A stretch of DNA of 64,000 nt from positions 160,733 through 224,732 of the forward strand of contig JAGASK010000039.1 of the NCBI GenBank assembly GCA_017621815.1. The letters are read 5' to 3'. This document shows, piece by piece, positions 52,982 through 62,217 of the stretch. Origin of the DNA: Lachnospiraceae bacterium. GTDB lineage: Bacteria; Bacillota; Clostridia; Lachnospirales; Lachnospiraceae. The notes under the pieces are model-generated. The model was not told where the DNA came from, made no database searches, and saw only the letters and a program-made list of their open reading frames with translations. The first letter of the stretch is position 1; each line of letters starts with the position of its first letter. The position numbers and the translations under genes are program-made.

Positions 52982-53938
52982 ATGGAAAACCTGATATTCA
53001 GTTTAAATGCCACTATTCCCATATTTCTTGTTATGGTCATCGGATATGTATTGAAAAACCTTAAATTCGTGGATGAACCCTTTATTAAAACCTTAAATTC
53101 CTTTAACTATAAAATAACACTTCCTGTGCTTCTGTTCAAAGACATTTCAGGTTCTGATTTCCGTGAAGTATGGGATACTTCTTATGTTCTTTTCTGTTTC
53201 TTTGTCACACTGTTTTGCATTACCGCTACCTGGATTATTACCTCCAAAGTATATCATAAAAAGAACCTTGTGGGAGAATTTGTACAGGCTTCCTACCGGA
53301 GCAGCGCTGCTGTTCTCGGCATTGCTTTTATCCAGAATATTTACGGAAATGCCGGAATGGCTCCCCTTATGATTATCGGAACAGTTCCGCTTTACAACAT
53401 TGCGGCGGTTCTGATTCTTTCCTTCACTGCACCTGAAAACGGCAGTCCCAAAGGCTTCAGCTCTGCAGCACTGAAAAAATCCGTTAAAGGAATCATTACT
53501 AATCCCATTATTCTGGGAATTCTGGCGGGCATGGCAGCTTCCCTGCTCCGAATTGAATTCCCCGTAATTATTTCCAAGACAATAAGCAATATTGCAGTGC
53601 TTGCAACGCCCCTTGCCCTGCTGGGCTTAGGTGCCGGTTTTGAAGGCAAAAAAGCGTTGGCGGAAATAAAGCCAACGCTCGTCTGCTCTTTTATTAAATT
53701 ACTTCTCTGGCCTGCTCTTTTCCTGCCTCTTGCGGCTGTCATGGGGTTCCGTACCGAAAAACTGGTCGCCCTTCTTGTCATGCTGGGCTCCCCCACCACT
53801 GTCAGCTGCTATATCATGGCTAAAAACATGAAACATGAGGGCATTCTGACTTCCAGCGTAGTTGTGACAACTACCTTTTTCAGTTCAGTTACCCTGACCT
53901 TCTGGCTGTATCTGCTGAAGAGTTTTCAGTTAATCTAA
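52982..53938 (+). CDS. AEC family transporter (auxin efflux carrier type)
   Basis: A 318-residue polytopic membrane protein with about ten spans in two similar halves. The pattern F-N-Y-K-I-T-L-P-V-L-L-F and G-A-G-F-E-G-K-K-A matches AEC/MleP-type carriers, which export organic acids such as malate or amino acids. The substrate is unknown. The nearest ribosome-binding site, GGAAGGA, is about 16 bases from ATG 52982, unusually far, and no better start is in frame. Its last four bases overlap the end of the convergent lacM gene. Confidence 0.9.
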   Translation: MENLIFSLNATIPIFLVMVIGYVLKNLKFVDEPFIKTLNSFNYKITLPVLLFKDISGSDFREVWDTSYVLFCFFVTLFCITATWIITSKVYHKKNLVGEFVQASYRSSAAVLGIAFIQNIYGNAGMAPLMIIGTVPLYNIAAVLILSFTAPENGSPKGFSSAALKKSVKGIITNPIILGILAGMAASLLRIEFPVIISKTISNIAVLATPLALLGLGAGFEGKKALAEIKPTLVCSFIKLLLWPALFLPLAAVMGFRTEKLVALLVMLGSPTTVSCYIMAKNMKHEGILTSSVVVTTTFFSSVTLTFWLYLLKSFQLI

Positions 53939-54942
53939 AAAACAGGTTTTATGAAAAAGGAATAATCAATGTCCTTTCCGGCATCAATATGGTAAGCCGG
54001 TTCCACATCTGCTCCCCAGCTGTCCATGCCTCCCACACCTCTTACGGCGCCGTAAATACAAAGCACTGTTCTCCTTTCCGGAGGCAGTTCTTCCTGATGA
54101 GTGGCATTTTCCAATTCTCCTGCGGTATAAGGCAGACAGGAAAAAGCAAATTCTTTTTCAGCTGCTTCAAATCGAAGCGCGGACACTTCTTTTTCCTTAC
54201 TCGTATTATCAAGAACCTTACTTCTGAATACCTCAACCCATTTGGTATCCATATGCATTCCGCAGTCCTGAGGTACCAGATAGGGCGTAACCGGAAGCCC
54301 TTCCACCTCATAAACTCCGGGAACTCCGCCTGCTTTTCTGTCAGGATAGGTCTCGCCTGAAAGCCCTTCATACACAAACTTATCCGCACAGGTGGGCATA
54401 ATAAACCGCAGACCGAATACAGGAAGCTGGGGAAGTCCCTCTTTTCCATTGTAATGAACATGTACCTGTATATTTCCTGCTTTGTCCACCTCATAGGATA
54501 CTGTCACCTGTGTTGCAGGACATGTAATCGTTTCGTAGCTGTAAGTAATTTTGATTTTTTCTGCTGTTTCATGTGCCGTATATTTATTATTTTCCGGCGC
54601 ACAGGGAAGAGGAATCTCCTTTCCGTCCACTGCAACTGCTGCCGATACGCATTGAATGAATGTATCTGCGGAAAGCCACATACCGCTCTTAACAGGGAAT
54701 TTATTGCCTCTGTCATTATCCGTAACAGCCCTCCAGAAAGTGGGCCTGGGAGAGCGATACAGCCATTCCTTTCCGTCCGTTACAATGGATTCCGGACCGC
54801 CTGTCGAATAAGAAAAAATATAGTGAAATTCTTTTCCCGCGCTGCTGCCATGCACTCCCAGAGTAACATCTCCATACACAATATTTAATGCGCTGCTTAT
54901 GGCTTCTGCCTTATCCTGAAAAATTTTATTTGTGCAATCCAT
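53935..54942 (-). CDS. lacM: beta-galactosidase small subunit LacM
   Basis: A 335-residue protein matching the C-terminal domain 5 (Bgal_small_N type) of LacZ enzymes. R-S-P-R-P-T-F-W-R-A-V-T-D-N-D-R-G-N is the diagnostic stretch, and the domain completes the active site of the large subunit. Its ATG overlaps the 3' end of lacL by 17 bases, with GAGG 7 bases upstream inside lacL, so expression is coupled. Two-subunit LacLM enzymes are known from lactobacilli and other Firmicutes. Confidence 0.93.
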   Translation of the reverse strand: MDCTNKIFQDKAEAISSALNIVYGDVTLGVHGSSAGKEFHYIFSYSTGGPESIVTDGKEWLYRSPRPTFWRAVTDNDRGNKFPVKSGMWLSADTFIQCVSAAVAVDGKEIPLPCAPENNKYTAHETAEKIKITYSYETITCPATQVTVSYEVDKAGNIQVHVHYNGKEGLPQLPVFGLRFIMPTCADKFVYEGLSGETYPDRKAGGVPGVYEVEGLPVTPYLVPQDCGMHMDTKWVEVFRSKVLDNTSKEKEVSALRFEAAEKEFAFSCLPYTAGELENATHQEELPPERRTVLCIYGAVRGVGGMDSWGADVEPAYHIDAGKDIDYSFFIKPVF

Positions 54943-56872
54943 AGTAATACCTCACTTCCTGCATAGCCGGCTTTTCCGTCCTGTCCGCAAAAACAATGCC
55001 GTTTCCTGAAAACTCGTAATCAGCAGGTCTGTCATCGAAGTCCCCGCCGTAGCGCAGAACCTTCCGTCCTGTCACCTCATCTGTTACCATAATTGCCTGA
55101 TCAATAAAATCCCAGATAAAACCGCCCTGATACATCTCATATTCATCAAGAAGCCTGATATAGGAATCCATTCCTCCCAGGGAATTTCCCATATCATGCA
55201 TATATTCACAGAGAATAAAAGGCTTCTTCGGTTCATTCTCCAGATATTCTTTTACCTGGTCAGGTGTGGCATACATTCTGCTTTCCATATCTGATATGGT
55301 ATCCTCGTAGCTTCTGTTCTGGACTACCCCTTCATAATGCACCAGTCTGCCGTCATTTTTCTCCTTAAAGTAAGCATTCATCGCTTCTATATCATCTCCG
55401 GCATAAGACTCATTGCCAAGAGACCAGAATAAAACCGAAGTATGGTTTTTGAAAAATTCAAAATTGCTCTTTGCACGGTCAAGAACTGCTTCTTTCCATT
55501 CGGGGATACTGCCCGGAACATTCCAGGAAGGCTCTACACTTCCCATTTTCTGCCAGGAACCATGTGATTCCAGATCGGTTTCTGACATCATGTAAATCCC
55601 GTTTTCATCACACATAAAATACCAGGAAATCTGATCCGGATAATGGCAGGTGCGCACTGCATTAATATTATTGGCACGAAATGTCCGTATATCCTGCTCC
55701 ATCTCTTTCCTTCCGATACATCTGCCGCCTTCTGCACTCCATTCATGGCGGTTTACACCGTTAAGAATAAGACGCCTGCCGTTTAAAAGCATAACCTTAT
55801 TCACAATTTCCAGCCTTCTGAAACCAATTTGATAAGGCACTGCTTCCACCATATTATCATTCTCGTCATACAGCCCAATCATCAGCTGATATAAGTATGG
55901 GTTATGATTATCCCAGGGTATTACCTGCCCTACACTTCGCGGCGCCATTTCACAGTCAATTTCCCGAAAATCAGCCGTCATAGTTCCATCATCCCGTTTC
56001 ACCGGTGCCTTCACATCTCCCGGCAAAAGCATATGATACCGAAGCAGTTCTTTCCCTTCTTTATCAAAAAGAGAAATTTCAGCTCTTCCCGTCATCTTTT
56101 CCTTCATGGAAATCTTGAGATTCAAAGCAAGGCTTCCTGTGCTATCTTCATCAAGCACAGGCTTTGCCCAGAAATCCTCCACATGTATCCGGGGCTTGGC
56201 ATACAAAGTTACATTGCGGAAAATTCCGAAGAAACGGAAAAAATCCTGATCCTCTAAAAATGCCGCAGTACTTCTCTTATGGACCTCCACCGCAAGAACA
56301 TTTCCTTTTTCTTTTATGTAAGGTGTCAAATCAAATTCCGAGGGAGTAAAACTATCCTCCGCATAACCCACAAAGTTACCGTTGAGCCACAAATACATAG
56401 CCTGCTCCACACCTTCAAAACGGATAACCACTCTTTTGGAAACAAGACCCTCCTCAAGGTCAAATTCTTTCAGATAGGAGCCCACCGGATTATAGGAAGC
56501 CCTGCTGAACATGCCTTCCCATTCCTTCGTTTTCCCAAGACTGTATGCAGGACGCCTGTAAAAATGTCCTTCCCATGGATACATGGTATTGATATAATGA
56601 ATTTTGTCGAAACCCGCCATTTCAATATGGCATGGTACCTTAATTTCATCAAAATCTCCGGCATCAAAATCCGGTTCGTAAAATGATGCCGGTCTTGAAG
56701 CTGCATTCTCGGAATAGCGGAACTTCCATATTCCGTTCAAAGACTGCGCCAAAGAATTTTCTTTTGTTTCCATTTCCTCCTGATTCATAAAAAAGCTGTG
56801 GTCGCTGTGTGCTGCCAGACGGTTTACCTGAAAAACTTCAGGATTGTCCAGCCATAAAATATCTGCCTTCAT
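54926..56872 (-). CDS. lacL: beta-galactosidase large subunit LacL (GH2)
   Basis: A 648-residue GH2 subunit that hydrolyses terminal beta-galactosides such as lactose. It has the sugar-binding jelly roll, the linker domain and the TIM barrel, with acid/base Glu488 in W-S-L-G-N-E-S and nucleophile Glu556 in I-L-C-E-Y. The signature N-G-V-N-R-H-E-W is present. It ends where full-length LacZ would continue into domain 5, which the overlapping lacM supplies. GGGAGG precedes ATG 56872. No lactose transporter or regulator is adjacent. Confidence 0.94.
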   Translation of the reverse strand: MKADILWLDNPEVFQVNRLAAHSDHSFFMNQEEMETKENSLAQSLNGIWKFRYSENAASRPASFYEPDFDAGDFDEIKVPCHIEMAGFDKIHYINTMYPWEGHFYRRPAYSLGKTKEWEGMFSRASYNPVGSYLKEFDLEEGLVSKRVVIRFEGVEQAMYLWLNGNFVGYAEDSFTPSEFDLTPYIKEKGNVLAVEVHKRSTAAFLEDQDFFRFFGIFRNVTLYAKPRIHVEDFWAKPVLDEDSTGSLALNLKISMKEKMTGRAEISLFDKEGKELLRYHMLLPGDVKAPVKRDDGTMTADFREIDCEMAPRSVGQVIPWDNHNPYLYQLMIGLYDENDNMVEAVPYQIGFRRLEIVNKVMLLNGRRLILNGVNRHEWSAEGGRCIGRKEMEQDIRTFRANNINAVRTCHYPDQISWYFMCDENGIYMMSETDLESHGSWQKMGSVEPSWNVPGSIPEWKEAVLDRAKSNFEFFKNHTSVLFWSLGNESYAGDDIEAMNAYFKEKNDGRLVHYEGVVQNRSYEDTISDMESRMYATPDQVKEYLENEPKKPFILCEYMHDMGNSLGGMDSYIRLLDEYEMYQGGFIWDFIDQAIMVTDEVTGRKVLRYGGDFDDRPADYEFSGNGIVFADRTEKPAMQEVRYYYGLHK

Positions 56873-57038
56873 GAAAACCTCCCTATCTTCCGACAGTTTT
56901 TAACTGCCATAAAAAGATGCTTTGTCTATACTTATAACTGTGCCGTATTTTCTTCATTAATGCAATCATTTTTTCTAATATTTTACCTGTTTTTATAAAA
57001 TTTTTATTCCCGTCCATATACCCTGCCCCAGCAGCCCA

Positions 57039-57566
57039 TCACATAATCCCCGCCAGAACCACACTGGCAATAATTCCTGCCAGTGTGGAAACCAGTGCGC
57101 CTGCCAGCGTATATCGTGTTCTTGTAACTTTAGCTGCCAGAAAATATACGCTCATGGTATAAAATATGGTCTCCGTGCAGCTCATCATAATGGAGGTAAC
57201 AAGCCCGATAAAGGAATCCGTTCCGTAATTTTTAAAAATATCCAGCACCAGCCCGGTTGCTGCCGAGGAAGAAAACATTTTAATAATAGCAAGAGGAATC
57301 AGCTCCGCCGGGAAATGGAAAAGCCGGGACAACGGCGTGCACAGATTTCCGAGAAAATCAAGAAAACCGGAAGCCCTGAGGACACCTACCGCAATCATAA
57401 GGGCAACCAGTGTGGGCATGATTCCTACAACGGTTTTAAACCCGTCCTTTGCTCCTTTTACAAAATCTTCATATACATTGCATTTATTAATCACCCCATA
57501 AGCAATGATATAAAAAATCAATACCGGAATAATAATATTGGATATATTGGATAAAAGCTGAGCCAT
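57039..57566 (-). CDS. spmB: spore maturation protein SpmB
   Basis: A 175-residue membrane protein of the nucleoside-recognition (Gate) family. In Bacillus SpmA and SpmB are needed for full core dehydration and heat resistance of spores. Visible features are S-N-I-I-I-P-V-L-I-F near the start, V-G-I-M-P-T-L-V-A-L, and the S-C-T-E-T-I-F-Y-T segment. The length is normal. spmA, usually adjacent, is not in this window. The start codon lies inside an inverted repeat and the nearest good purine stretch is far upstream. Confidence 0.88.
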   Translation of the reverse strand: MAQLLSNISNIIIPVLIFYIIAYGVINKCNVYEDFVKGAKDGFKTVVGIMPTLVALMIAVGVLRASGFLDFLGNLCTPLSRLFHFPAELIPLAIIKMFSSSAATGLVLDIFKNYGTDSFIGLVTSIMMSCTETIFYTMSVYFLAAKVTRTRYTLAGALVSTLAGIIASVVLAGIM

Positions 57567-57608
57567 ATATGTAAGACCTGTTATTTCTTATCCTTACAAT
57601 ATATGGCT
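57561..57608 (-). repeat. inverted repeat covering the spmB start codon
   Basis: AGCCATATATGTAAG (57561-57575) and CTTACAATATATGGCT (57593-57608) pair with one bulged base. In spmB mRNA the AUG would lie in the stem, so the structure could limit translation start. Confidence 0.6.
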
Positions 57609-57611
57609 CTT

Positions 57612-57644
57612 TTTATAAAAAAAATCACTTTAAAATGACTTTTT
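57612..57644 (-). terminator. AT-rich terminator after the radical SAM gene
   Basis: An AT-rich 8-bp stem (AAAAGTCA with TGATTTTT, one G-T wobble) is followed by a run of eight T on the minus strand. It is weak, but well placed behind the gal operon. Confidence 0.45.
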
Positions 57645-57650
57645 CTTTTT

Positions 57651-59387
57651 TTAAATTAATGTTACCGCAGCATCCCCTGTCAGAGGATTTCTCACCTGAT
57701 AATCAAACAGCACAAAGCCTGCAGCTTCCCTTTTCCTCCTCACCTTTTCCGGGTCCTTCTCCCAAACCGGATAATAAAACGCTTCCATATGAGTCATTTT
57801 CAGGGTCTGTTTTGCATGGTATTCGGCATACCCCTGCAAAAACTTCGGATTTTCTTCTTCCCTTTGATAGAAATCACGAATCTGCTGATGATAGACGGAT
57901 AAATCCCTGCAAAAAGACGGACGGCTCTTGGCATTTTCCCGCAAATAAAAATCAAAGGTCAGCAATTCTTCATAAAGCTCCCTGCCTTCTGCATCTGCCT
58001 CACAGGCAAAGTCAAGAAGCACCTGATAGCGATAGCTTCTGGCAGGTGTATTCACAAAATATCCCTTTTCTTCATAATACCGTGAAAGCGCTTCAAACAT
58101 GGAAAAAGGATTGGCAAAGACCCTTTCCAATACGGAAACAGTCCGTCGGAACTGATTGGAATTATAATAAATTTCAACCATTTCCTCCACCTGCTTCAGC
58201 CGTAAAACCTCTTCATAGGACAGCCAGTCCGTAAAAAGCACCTCATAAGGCGGCCTGGACTGACAGGCAATTCCATACTGCTGCGCTCTTTCTGCCATAG
58301 GGGAACCTTTCAATACCTTTAGAAATCCAAGCTGCAGCTGCTCCGGCTTCATGGCATATACTTCATTAAAGGAATTTGCAAAGCTGTCATAATCTTCAAA
58401 AGGAAGCCCTGCTATTAAATCAAGGTGAATATGAATATTTTCTCCTTCCTTAAGCTCACCCACCACCCTGGCAATATGCTCTGTATTCACATAACGGTTT
58501 ATTTCATGCAGGGTCTTTTCATTCGTGGACTGTACACCGATTTCCAGCTGAACCAGCCCGGGACGCATAGCTTTCAGCAGCCCTGTTTCTTCTTCTGTCA
58601 TAATATCCGCTGCAATCTCAAAATGGAAATTTGTTATGCCATTGTCATTCTCTCTGATGTATTTCCAGATTTCCATGGCATGCTGATGATTACAGTTAAA
58701 GGTTCTGTCAATGAATTTAACCTGGGGCACCTTTCTGTCTAGGAAAAACTGTAATTCCCTTTTCACCTTATCCATGCTCCTTAAGCGCACTGTTTTATCA
58801 ATGGAAGATAAACAATAGCTGCACCGGAAAGGACAGCCTCTTGCAGATTCATAGTAAATAATTTTATTTTTAAAATTCTCAAGATTTTCATATAGAAACG
58901 GCAATTCGTTTATATCCAGCATTTTCCGGGGAGATGTATGACCTTCCCGAAGAATCAGTCCGTCTATTTGGGTCAGCTTTTTCCCTTCTGTCTGCTTCCG
59001 GCAATAATATTCCAAAAGCTCCTTAAAGGTGTCTTCGCCCTCTCCCGCCATAATGCCGGTGACCATGGGCCAGGAACTAAGAAGCTGAGGTCCTTCAAAG
59101 GAAACCTCCGGTCCTCCCAGCCAGATATCCCTGCCCGGCAGAATTTTAGGCAGCTCCAAAAGCAGCTCCTGCACCAGATTGAAATTCCAGATATAACAAG
59201 AAAACCCGATAATATCGGGCTTTCTTTTGAATAAATCCGCTAAAATTTCTTCTTTTTGATTATTAATTGTGTATTCCGCCAACTCCACATATTCTTTGTA
59301 TTCCTCCCCGGCATAAGCCCGAAGGCTGTAGATTGCCGGATTGGAATGAATATATTTGGCATTGATTCCCACCAGTAAAAATTTCAT
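57651..59387 (-). CDS. B12-binding radical SAM protein, DUF4080 type
   Basis: A 578-residue enzyme with an N-terminal cobalamin-binding-like Rossmann domain (residues 1-140, I-W-L-G-G-P-E-V-S-F-E). The radical SAM core carries C-P-F-R-C-S-Y-C, the C-x3-C-x2-C ligand set for [4Fe-4S]. The C-terminal 200 residues match the DUF4080 extension. The B12-binding D-x-H-x2-G motif is not evident (K-Y-I-H-S-N-P at the start is the nearest), so cobalamin use is uncertain. Substrate unknown. It starts 3 bases after galT, so it is translationally coupled to the galactose genes. Confidence 0.88.
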   Translation of the reverse strand: MKFLLVGINAKYIHSNPAIYSLRAYAGEEYKEYVELAEYTINNQKEEILADLFKRKPDIIGFSCYIWNFNLVQELLLELPKILPGRDIWLGGPEVSFEGPQLLSSWPMVTGIMAGEGEDTFKELLEYYCRKQTEGKKLTQIDGLILREGHTSPRKMLDINELPFLYENLENFKNKIIYYESARGCPFRCSYCLSSIDKTVRLRSMDKVKRELQFFLDRKVPQVKFIDRTFNCNHQHAMEIWKYIRENDNGITNFHFEIAADIMTEEETGLLKAMRPGLVQLEIGVQSTNEKTLHEINRYVNTEHIARVVGELKEGENIHIHLDLIAGLPFEDYDSFANSFNEVYAMKPEQLQLGFLKVLKGSPMAERAQQYGIACQSRPPYEVLFTDWLSYEEVLRLKQVEEMVEIYYNSNQFRRTVSVLERVFANPFSMFEALSRYYEEKGYFVNTPARSYRYQVLLDFACEADAEGRELYEELLTFDFYLRENAKSRPSFCRDLSVYHQQIRDFYQREEENPKFLQGYAEYHAKQTLKMTHMEAFYYPVWEKDPEKVRRKREAAGFVLFDYQVRNPLTGDAAVTLI

Positions 59388-59390
59388 AGC

Positions 59391-60890
59391 TTATATACTC
59401 TTTATAAATCTGTCAAATGCTTCCTGGCCTTCTGCATTTCTCTTATAAACGCCGGCATCCTCAAGCACCTGCATAAACACAAGGCCGATTTCCTTTTCCA
59501 CGATTTCATCGATATTTGAGCTGTCGATTTTATCATATTTTACCTTAAACTCATCCACCCAGTCGGCATGTTTTTCAAGAACTTCATCCTTACGCAAATC
59601 CTCACCTGCAAGCACGGCTTCCTTAAGCTGCTCCATTTCTCCCTTTAATCTGGCAGGCAGGACTGCAAGACCCATAACCTCGATTAAACCGATATTTTCC
59701 TTCTTAATATGATGAAGCTTTGCATGGGGATGATAAACACCTAAAGGATGTTCCTCGGTAGTAATGTTATTCCTAAGCACCAGATCAAGTTCAAATTTAT
59801 CATTTCTCTTTCTGGCAATGGGAGTAATTGTATTATGAGGTTCTCCGTCTGTTTCCGCAAAAATAAAAGCAGCCTCGTCAGTATACCCTCTCCATTTATT
59901 TAAAATCACATCGGCAAGCTCTATAATTCTGTCCGTATCTCTGCCGCTTAAACGGATAACAGACATAGGCCATTTTACAACGCCTGCTTCAATATCCTCA
60001 AAGCCCTTTACAGTAAAGGTTCTTTCAACAGGGGCTTTCGCCATGGCAAACTCATAATGCCCTCCCTGAAAATGGTCATGACTTAAAATGGAACCGCCTA
60101 CAATAGGCAAATCTGCATTGGAACCCACAAAATAATGAGGGAACTGCTTTACGAAATCAAACAGTTTGCAGAAGGTGTTGTGCTCTATCTTCATAGGCAC
60201 ATGCTGTCCGTTAAACACGATGCAGTGCTCATTGTAATATACATAAGGAGAATACTGAAAGCCCCAGGTATCACCCTGAATTGTCACAGGAATAATGCGG
60301 TGGTTCTGTCTTGCAGGATGATTGACTCTTCCTGCGTAGCCTTCATTTTCACGGCAGAGCAGACATTTGGGATATCCGGACTGCTTTGCATTCTTTGCTG
60401 CCGCAATGGCCTTGGGATCCTTTTCCGGCTTGGAAAGGTTAATGGTAATATCCAAATCTCCGTACTCGGTGGGAGCAAGCCACTTCATATCCTTTTTAAT
60501 TCTGTATCTGCGGATATAATCGGAATCGCAGCTTAATTTATAATAAAAGTCAGTAGCCTTCACAGGGCTTTCTTTATACAGTTCCCTGAATTCACGGATT
60601 ATTTCACTGGGTCTCGGAAGAAGCATGCTCATGATTTTTGTATCAAACAAATCCCTGTAAACCACACTGTTTTCACTCATTAAACCGGCTTCATAAGCAT
60701 AATCAAGCATCCTTGCGAGAATTTCCTCCAGATCCTCTTCTGAAACCTGTACCGGCTCCTTTAAGTCTTCAATTTCTTCCAGACCAAACAGCTCAAGCAG
60801 CCTGTTAACCGTATATATCTCGTCTTCCTTTGGAACCAGCCCGGTTAAAATACCATAGGCTGTTAATTTTCTGATATCATCCTGAATCAT
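59391..60890 (-). CDS. galT: UDP-glucose:hexose-1-phosphate uridylyltransferase, class II
   Basis: A 499-residue Firmicutes-type GalT that exchanges UMP between UDP-glucose and galactose-1-phosphate. Characteristic segments are C-L-L-C-R-E-N-E-G-Y-A-G-R, F-Q-Y-S-P-Y-V-Y-Y-N-E-H-C-I, and the active-site L-S-H-D-H-F-Q-G-G-H. It is unrelated in length to the 350-residue class I enzyme. AGAGGG precedes ATG 60890; the longer open frame overlaps galK and was not used. galK lies 34 bases upstream. Confidence 0.95.
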   Translation of the reverse strand: MIQDDIRKLTAYGILTGLVPKEDEIYTVNRLLELFGLEEIEDLKEPVQVSEEDLEEILARMLDYAYEAGLMSENSVVYRDLFDTKIMSMLLPRPSEIIREFRELYKESPVKATDFYYKLSCDSDYIRRYRIKKDMKWLAPTEYGDLDITINLSKPEKDPKAIAAAKNAKQSGYPKCLLCRENEGYAGRVNHPARQNHRIIPVTIQGDTWGFQYSPYVYYNEHCIVFNGQHVPMKIEHNTFCKLFDFVKQFPHYFVGSNADLPIVGGSILSHDHFQGGHYEFAMAKAPVERTFTVKGFEDIEAGVVKWPMSVIRLSGRDTDRIIELADVILNKWRGYTDEAAFIFAETDGEPHNTITPIARKRNDKFELDLVLRNNITTEEHPLGVYHPHAKLHHIKKENIGLIEVMGLAVLPARLKGEMEQLKEAVLAGEDLRKDEVLEKHADWVDEFKVKYDKIDSSNIDEIVEKEIGLVFMQVLEDAGVYKRNAEGQEAFDRFIKSI

Positions 60891-60924
60891 TACCTTACCC
60901 TCTCTTATACTTTTTAAGTTATCT

Positions 60925-62088
60925 TTACAGAACCACAGGGCCGTCACCGATTTCCACTACATAGAAGTCTGCCGCATAACCGATTTTTGCCTTATATGCT
61001 TCGCCCACCTGACTGATAAAGCTGTCTATCGCCTCATCCTTTACAATGCTTACCGTACATCCTCCAAAGCCTGCACCTGTCATACGGGAACCAATCACAC
61101 CTTCTACCTTCCATGCTTCCTCTACCAAAGTATCAAGCTCGATACCTGTTACTTCATAATCATCACGAAGGGAAACATGGGAAGCGTTCATAAGCTGTCC
61201 GAATAATGCAATATCATTGGCAGAAAGAGCTGCCACTGCCTGTAAGGTTCTCTGATTTTCATATACTGCATGTTTTGCTCTTCTTACTCTTGTTTCATCC
61301 TGAATTGCGGACTTATATTCCTCAAACTGCGCTTCTGTCAGCTCTCCAAGACTTTTAATATCAACCACCTTCTGAAGCTCTGCAAGCGCTGTCTCACACT
61401 CGCTTCTTCTTTCGTTATATTTGGAATCCCCAAGACCGCGTTTTTTATTGCTGCAGGCAATCACTATCTTTGCTCCCTCCAGCTTAACAGGCGCATAGGT
61501 ATAAGATAAATCGGCAGTATCAAGGAAAATCGCATGATCCTTTTTGCCCATGGCAATGGCAAACTGATCCATAATGCCGCAGTTAACACCGTTAAATTTA
61601 TTTTCGGAATACTGTCCGATTAATGCCAGATCCTGATTGCTTACATCAAATCCAAAGAAATCCCTTAATATTGCTCCTGTCAGGACTTCAACTGATGCGG
61701 ACGAGGAAAGTCCGGAACCATTGGGAATATTTCCATTTAACAGAATATCCATACCCTGGGGAATCTGAAATCCTTTTTCTCCAAAGGCCCACATAACTCC
61801 CTTGGGATAATTAGTCCAGTCAGCTTCCTTTTCCGGTTTCAGCCCTTCAATGCCGGATTCAATTACACCAAGCTGTTCAAAGTTCATGGAATAAAAACGC
61901 AGCTTTTTGTCATTCCTCACCCTTGCAGCTGCATAGGTTCCGATAGTAAGCGCACAGGGAAAAACATGACCGCCGTTATAGTCAGTATGTTCCCCGATTA
62001 AATTCACGCGTCCGGGAGCAAAAAACACTTTAACACCCTCTGTGTCCCCAAATACTTCTTCAAATTTCTTCAACACTGTTTCTTTCAT
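60925..62088 (-). CDS. galK: galactokinase
   Basis: A 387-residue GHMP kinase that phosphorylates alpha-galactose. It carries the galactokinase signature G-R-V-N-L-I-G-E-H-T-D-Y-N-G-G, the ATP motif P-N-G-S-G-L-S-S-S-A-S, the catalytic Asp in C-G-I-M-D-Q-F, and the third motif M-T-G-A-G-F-G-G-C. It heads the operon galK-galT-radical SAM. Released galactose from the GH36 enzymes or LacLM is the natural substrate source. Confidence 0.97.
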   Translation of the reverse strand: MKETVLKKFEEVFGDTEGVKVFFAPGRVNLIGEHTDYNGGHVFPCALTIGTYAAARVRNDKKLRFYSMNFEQLGVIESGIEGLKPEKEADWTNYPKGVMWAFGEKGFQIPQGMDILLNGNIPNGSGLSSSASVEVLTGAILRDFFGFDVSNQDLALIGQYSENKFNGVNCGIMDQFAIAMGKKDHAIFLDTADLSYTYAPVKLEGAKIVIACSNKKRGLGDSKYNERRSECETALAELQKVVDIKSLGELTEAQFEEYKSAIQDETRVRRAKHAVYENQRTLQAVAALSANDIALFGQLMNASHVSLRDDYEVTGIELDTLVEEAWKVEGVIGSRMTGAGFGGCTVSIVKDEAIDSFISQVGEAYKAKIGYAADFYVVEIGDGPVVL

Positions 62089-62124
62089 TTCATTAACCTC
62101 CGCAAATACCTTCCAATTTATGTT

Positions 62125-62140
62125 TCAGGTACACACCTGA
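62125..62140. promoter_or_regulatory. inverted repeat in the galK leader
   Basis: TCAGGT-ACAC-ACCTGA lies 12 bases downstream of a minus-strand -10 box TATACT (62153-62158). It may be the operator of the galactose operon. The -35 box is weak, either TTGGAC at 15 bases or TTTTGG at 17. Confidence 0.45.
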
Positions 62141-62186
62141 CTTTCTCTGATAAGTATATGCTAAAATACTTCCGTCCAAAATAACA

Positions 62187-62211
62187 GACAGGTTTGTTAT
62201 ACAAACCTGTC
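62187..62211 (-). terminator. terminator after the AraC-type gene
   Basis: A perfect 10-bp stem GACAGGTTTG/CAAACCTGTC with a 5-base loop, followed by TGTTATTTT on the minus strand, just after the AraC stop. Confidence 0.7.
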
Positions 62212-62217
62212 AAAATG

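Noticed and set aside
53935-56872. lacZ broken by a frameshift
   Set aside because: Both halves have complete ends, lacM has its own ribosome-binding site, and the split matches known LacL/LacM subunits.
57635-58234. 199-codon open frame on the plus strand
   Set aside because: Antisense to the radical SAM gene and rich in Pro, Ser and His, as shadow frames are.
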